Part shown: one piece after another, positions 5,818-9,169 of the stretch
Position numbering within the stretch: the stretch's first letter is position 1
Layout of the letters: every line of letters starts with the position of its first letter
Source of the DNA: JAAZMX01 sp035388025
GTDB taxonomy: Bacteria > Patescibacteriota > Patescibacteriia > UBA2196 > GWA2-42-15
Length of the DNA: 9,169 bases
Assembly: GCA_035388025.1 (NCBI GenBank)
Contig: DAOOPA010000036.1
Span: forward strand, 1-9,169
Reading direction: 5' to 3'
Notes under the pieces: model-generated
Databases searched by the model: none
What the model saw: the letters and a program-made list of their open reading frames with translations, nothing else
Told to the model about the DNA's origin: nothing
Program-made: the position numbers and the translations under genes

Positions 5818-5906
5818 TTAGCCCAAAAACTGTCCCGGCTGACCCCCTTATCTCTTGCGAGAAGATCGGGCCGCCGAAGACATTTTCAATAATGAAGACA
5901 GTTCCT

Positions 5907-6353
5907 ATGGAAGTTATCTTGCTCAAAGATATCAAGGCCCTAGGGCGCTCCGGGGAAGTGAAAAACGTATCGGACGGTTACGCCATCAATTTTTTGATAC
6001 CCCAGCACTTGGCTACCGTGGCTACCGAAGAAAAATTATTAGTCCTTCGCAGTCAGAAGATCAAGACCGAAAAGTTGAGCCAAGAGCGACTGACCAAAGA
6101 ACAAGAGCTGGCAGTTAGATTAGAAAACCTCCATTTGGAGATTCAGGCCAAGGCCTCGGCCAGCGGTACATTGTTTGCCGGTATCGGCCCGGAAGAGATC
6201 ACTCAAGCACTGAAAGCGCAACGTCAATTATTTGTTGAACCGCGTCAAATCAAACTAAAAAAACATTTGAAAGAGACGGGGAACTATCAAGTACTGATCT
6301 CGTTGGGTAAAATCCAAGTGCGAATTATTGTTAAAATTATATCACTAGAATAA
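5907..6353 (+). CDS. rplI: Ribosomal protein bL9
   Basis: Large-subunit protein that binds 23S rRNA near the L1 stalk through its N-terminal domain. MEVILLKDIKALGRSGEV followed by VSDGYAINFLIPQHLA is the diagnostic N-terminal domain. A long charged helix follows (QKIKTEKLSQERLTKEQELA), then the C-terminal domain with LFAGIGPEEITQALK. Starting at 5907 gives 148 residues, close to the E. coli length (149), and puts the Met directly before the family's first strand (usual M-K-V-I-L-L). An in-frame ATG at 5892 would add MKTVP; it is the alternative start, and neither has a clear Shine-Dalgarno site. The gap after ctpA is 74-89 bp, and pyrG begins 7 bp after the rplI stop, so rplI and pyrG are very likely co-transcribed. 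bL9 is reported missing from some CPR lineages, so a complete two-domain copy would be informative for placement. Confidence 0.95.
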   Translation: MEVILLKDIKALGRSGEVKNVSDGYAINFLIPQHLATVATEEKLLVLRSQKIKTEKLSQERLTKEQELAVRLENLHLEIQAKASASGTLFAGIGPEEITQALKAQRQLFVEPRQIKLKKHLKETGNYQVLISLGKIQVRIIVKIISLE

Positions 6354-6360
6354 TTTTATT

Positions 6361-7989
6361 ATGTTAAAAACCAGATATATTTTCGTGACCGGCGGCGTGT
6401 GTTCGGGACTGGGCAAGGGTATTGCTTCAGCCTCAATCGGCGCGATTTTGAAGGCCTGCGGCTATAAGGTTTCCACCATCAAGATGGATCCTTACCTGAA
6501 TCCGGATCCGGGCACCATGAGTCCTTTTCAACATGGGGAAGTTTTTGTGACTGATGACGGCTATGAAGCTGATTTGGATTTGGGACACTATGAAAGATTT
6601 ATTGACGTACCATTGTCCAGTCACTCCAATCTGACATCGGGCCAAATTTATCAGGAGATTTTGGAAAAAGAGAGAAAGGGCGAATATCTCGGCAAGACCG
6701 TGCAGGTGGTGCCGCACATCACCAATAAGATAAAGGATTTTATCAAAACCGCGGCCGAGAGATCCAGGGCGGATTTTTTGATGGTGGAAATCGGCGGCAC
6801 GGTCGGAGATATTGAAGGCGAGCCCTATCTGGAGGCGGCCAGGCAATTCCACCATGAGATGGGCGATGAGCGGGTAATGTTCGTGCATTTGACCTTGTTG
6901 CCATTTCTGGCGACTTCCAAGGAATTGAAAACCAAACCGACTCAGATGTCGGTCAAGGAATTGGAAAGAAGAGGGATCCATCCGGATATGATTTTGGCGC
7001 GTTCTGATTATGACATCCCGCGCGAACTTTTGGATAAAATCGCGATGTTTTGCGATATTGAGGAAGGGGCGGTGGTACCGGCTCCGACCATTGCCAGTAT
7101 TTATGAATGCCCTTTGAATTTCGCTAAGGCCAAGGTGTCGGAAATAATTTTTAAAAAATTTAATTTGACCAACAAAAAGCCGAATCTCCAGCAGTGGCAA
7201 AATCTAGTTAAAAAAATAAAATCCGCCAATGACAAACAGATTACGATTGCCAAGGTGGGTAAATACACCGCTCATGGCGATGCCTATATTTCCGTAGATG
7301 AAGCTCTGAAGGCGGCTGGATTTGCCAACAATGTCAGTATAAAAATTATCGCCGTGGATTCGGAGAAATTGGAAAATAAGGACAAAAAAGAGTGGAATTT
7401 ATTGAAAAAGGCCGATGGCATTGTGGTACCGGGCGGTTTTGGCAAGCGGGGCGTGGAAGGAAAAATAGCGGCGGCCAAATATGCCAGAGAAAACAAGGTA
7501 CCTTATTTCGGTTTATGTTTGGGGATGCAGATCATGACCATAGAATTCGCCAGACAAATTTTGAAAACCGATGATGCCAACAGCGAGGAATTCGCACCCA
7601 ACAGCAAAAATCCGGTGATTCATATTATGGATGAGCAGAAAGAAAAAATGAAAAATAATGATTATGGCGCGACGATGCGCCTCGGCGCTTATCCCTGCCG
7701 GCTAAAGCCCGGTTCTTTGGCCGAATGCGCCTACGAGGAAAAATTAGTATCCGAACGGCATCGCCACCGCTATGAGTTTAATAATAATTACCGGACGGTT
7801 TTGGAGGATGGCGGTTTGGTGATTTCCGGTTTGTCGCCGGACAAAAAATTGGTTGAGATTGTGGAGATAAAAAATCATCCGTGGATGCTCGGCGTGCAGT
7901 TCCATCCGGAATTCAAATCACGGCCTTTGCGACCGCACCCGCTGTTTCGAGAGTTTGTCCGGGCGGCCGTGAAAAGAGCCAAAAAATAG
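6361..7989 (+). CDS. pyrG: CTP synthase
   Basis: Converts UTP to CTP using ATP and glutamine, the last step of de novo pyrimidine nucleotide synthesis in the cytoplasm. The 542-residue length is normal (E. coli 545). The N-terminal synthetase domain has YIFVTGG and GLGKGIASAS (nucleotide loop, Lys19), DLDLGHYERF (Mg ligand D73) and VEIGGTVGDIE (E143). The C-terminal class I glutaminase domain has VVPGGFGKRG (oxyanion region), FGLCLGMQ (nucleophile Cys386) and GVQFHPEF (His515, Glu517). All catalytic residues are intact. In the first loop the usual GGVVS reads GGVCS, a conservative change. It starts 7 bp after rplI and ends before a terminator. No pyrG-type leader attenuator can be placed, because the upstream gene abuts it. 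Confidence 0.98.
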   Translation: MLKTRYIFVTGGVCSGLGKGIASASIGAILKACGYKVSTIKMDPYLNPDPGTMSPFQHGEVFVTDDGYEADLDLGHYERFIDVPLSSHSNLTSGQIYQEILEKERKGEYLGKTVQVVPHITNKIKDFIKTAAERSRADFLMVEIGGTVGDIEGEPYLEAARQFHHEMGDERVMFVHLTLLPFLATSKELKTKPTQMSVKELERRGIHPDMILARSDYDIPRELLDKIAMFCDIEEGAVVPAPTIASIYECPLNFAKAKVSEIIFKKFNLTNKKPNLQQWQNLVKKIKSANDKQITIAKVGKYTAHGDAYISVDEALKAAGFANNVSIKIIAVDSEKLENKDKKEWNLLKKADGIVVPGGFGKRGVEGKIAAAKYARENKVPYFGLCLGMQIMTIEFARQILKTDDANSEEFAPNSKNPVIHIMDEQKEKMKNNDYGATMRLGAYPCRLKPGSLAECAYEEKLVSERHRHRYEFNNNYRTVLEDGGLVISGLSPDKKLVEIVEIKNHPWMLGVQFHPEFKSRPLRPHPLFREFVRAAVKRAKK

Positions 7990-8005
7990 AGAGTATTAAT
8001 TGTTT

Positions 8006-8035
8006 AAAAATGCCCTGAGGAACAGGGTGTTTTTT
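8006..8035 (+). terminator. Rho-independent terminator after pyrG
   Basis: The arms AAAAATGCCCTG (8006-8017) and CAGGGTGTTTTT (8023-8034) form a 12-bp stem with two G-U wobbles and a 5-nt loop. A T run continues to 8035. It lies 16 bp after the pyrG stop. Confidence 0.82.
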
Positions 8036-8083
8036 GTTTGGTATCTCGTGATTTTTTTAGGTCTATGAACTGATAGTAAATTA

Positions 8084-8092
8084 TGTTAAAAT
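8084..8092 (+). promoter_or_regulatory. Possible extended -10 promoter of the NHL-repeat gene
   Basis: TGT-TAAAAT (8084-8092) is a TGn-extended -10 with five of six consensus bases, 30 bp before the ATG at 8123 and downstream of the pyrG terminator. No convincing -35 is visible. Confidence 0.45.
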
Positions 8093-8122
8093 ATTAATAA
8101 GCTATAAGCTAAAGATATTTTT

Positions 8123-9169
8123 ATGAAAAAAATCATTTTCTCTCTTCTAGTCTTGGCCCTGGTCGCGCCCGGACCAGCCTTGGCTCTCTACCAGGCCAAC
8201 TCTTCGGCCACAGTAGTGGTGGGACAACAATATTTAAATTATATCCCCGGTGCATATCACGGCGGAACTCCGAACCAAGGTGATATCACTAAAGGTTTTA
8301 GATCTAATATCAATGGTCTTTATTCTGATGGGACGCGTCTTTTTGTAGCTGATGCCGCAAATAATAGAGTATTAATTTATAATTCTTTGCCTACGGAAAA
8401 TGATCCAAAGCCCGATGTGGTTATTGGACAGCCAGATTTTTATGCAACAGTCAGTAATCAGGGCGGCAACCCAGGGGCAAATACTCTGTCAAACCCCAGG
8501 GGAGTGTACGCGACCGGAACTCAATTATTTATTGCTGATGCCTCGAATAATCGCGTGCTCATTTATAATACAATTCCAACTTCCAATAACGCTTCAGCTG
8601 ATGTGGTTATTGGACAGCCAGATTTTATTTCTAACTCGGAGAATCAGGGTGGTAGCGTAGGGGCAAATACTTTTAGATTTCCATCTTCTATTTATGCAAG
8701 TAGCACAAAATTATTTATTACCGACCAGAAGAACAACCGCGTCCTGATCTATAATAATATTCCCACCGAAAACAATGCTTCAGCTGATGTAGTTATTGGC
8801 CAACCAAATAAGACTACTAGCGCGGCTAATTATGGGGGTCGTTCAGCTAAAAGCTTAAGTACTCCTATGTTCGTTAATATTGCTGGTTCAAAATTATTTA
8901 TAACGGATACTTTTAATAATCGCATTTTAATTTTTAACAATATACCATCAGCTGACTATGCGGAGGCCAATGTGGTTGTTGGTCAAACAGCTATGAATTT
9001 AGGCAGTTCGGCCATAGCCGCCAATCGTTTAAACTCGCCCTGGGCGGCTTTGTCTGATGGCAATCACCTTTTTATTTCTGATAGCTGGAATAATCGCGTA
9101 TTGATTTATAATACAATTCCTACTGTGAACGGAAGTAGTGCCGATGTTGTTATTGGCCAAGTTAACCTT
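8123..9169 (+). CDS. Secreted NHL-repeat beta-propeller protein, 3'-truncated
   Basis: The frame opens at ATG 8123 and is still open at the window end (349 codons). The first residues, MKKIIFSLLVLALVAPGPALA, form a classic Sec signal peptide with an A-x-A cleavage site near residue 21. The mature part is built of blades of about 58-62 residues with the core LF(I/V)(A/T/S)D..NNR(V/I)LI(Y/F)N.IPT.N..ADVVIGQ. Cores begin at residues 73, 135, 197, 258 and 316, and the next ADVVIGQ is cut by the edge. The TVVVGQQ right after the signal peptide looks like the matching outer strand of the first blade, so five blades and the start of another are seen. From family knowledge, NHL repeats make six-bladed or larger propellers used for binding; enzymatic activity is rare. 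No cell-wall anchor or partner domain is visible in this part. The start lacks a Shine-Dalgarno site (AAAGATATTTTT precedes it). Ligand unknown. Confidence 0.9.
   Translation, partial: MKKIIFSLLVLALVAPGPALALYQANSSATVVVGQQYLNYIPGAYHGGTPNQGDITKGFRSNINGLYSDGTRLFVADAANNRVLIYNSLPTENDPKPDVVIGQPDFYATVSNQGGNPGANTLSNPRGVYATGTQLFIADASNNRVLIYNTIPTSNNASADVVIGQPDFISNSENQGGSVGANTFRFPSSIYASSTKLFITDQKNNRVLIYNNIPTENNASADVVIGQPNKTTSAANYGGRSAKSLSTPMFVNIAGSKLFITDTFNNRILIFNNIPSADYAEANVVVGQTAMNLGSSAIAANRLNSPWAALSDGNHLFISDSWNNRVLIYNTIPTVNGSSADVVIGQVNL

Noticed and set aside
8400..8660. 86-codon plus-strand frame within the NHL-repeat gene
   Set aside because: It is an out-of-frame shadow of the repeated blades; the long frame from 8123 has the signal peptide and repeat structure.
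8339..9169. Regular repeats that could be read as a CRISPR-like array
   Set aside because: The period is about 186 bp, in frame and protein-level (propeller blades), without short identical repeats separated by unique spacers.
1..9169. Recoded TGA codon (Gracilibacteria/SR1 code)
   Set aside because: The seven genes whose stops are visible end in TAA or TAG and contain no in-frame TGA. The standard bacterial code suffices, although the lack of TGA stops alone is too small a sample to interpret.
1..9169. Defence island, prophage, insertion sequence or toxin-antitoxin pair
   Set aside because: No transposase, integrase, nuclease/helicase cluster or small toxin pair is visible. The coding content is housekeeping and envelope genes.

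Overview
The window is a moderately AT-rich, compact bacterial chromosome segment. It most resembles a Patescibacteria/CPR genome, probably Parcubacteria-like. That placement is an inference from several signs: almost no Shine-Dalgarno sites before the starts, T/A-rich leaders, a small single-membrane-span protein of a kind common in that group, an NHL-repeat secreted protein, and intergenic regions full of small palindromes. No in-frame TGA is needed in any gene, so there is no sign of the recoded TGA (glycine) used by Gracilibacteria/SR1. No single marker here fixes the lineage.

Layout. (1) 3-644: 3' part of an EamA/DMT-type membrane transporter that enters from the left edge. (2) 645-1104: non-coding, dominated by a roughly 135-nt imperfect foldback element (849-983). 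(3) 1105-1764: HhH-GPD DNA glycosylase of the MagIII/MpgII type, without an Fe-S cluster. A bidirectional terminator separates it from (4) the convergent RNase P RNA gene rnpB (1820-2268, minus strand), which has its own near-consensus promoter. (5) 2497-3891: polyprenyl-phosphate glycosyl-1-phosphate transferase, behind a promoter and a leader of tandem hairpins. (6) 3892-4087: GTAGG repeats, an AT-rich foldback and a second bidirectional terminator. (7) 4088-4405, minus strand: small membrane protein, transcribed divergently from (8) a probable ctpA-rplI-pyrG transcription unit (S41 protease, ribosomal protein bL9, CTP synthase), which ends in a terminator at 8006-8035. (9) 8123-9169: secreted NHL beta-propeller protein, running off the right edge.

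The genes are mostly housekeeping: tRNA 5' maturation, base-excision repair, translation and CTP synthesis. The rest concern the cell envelope: lipid-linked glycan initiation, envelope proteolysis and a secreted propeller. I see no defence system, phage, transposase or CRISPR. The most interesting signal is the RNase P RNA. In my manual alignment it has lost the P15-P17 (CCA-binding) arm and P18, and carries extra hairpins elsewhere. Next are the long foldback repeat at 849-983 and the hairpin-rich leader of the glycosyltransferase.
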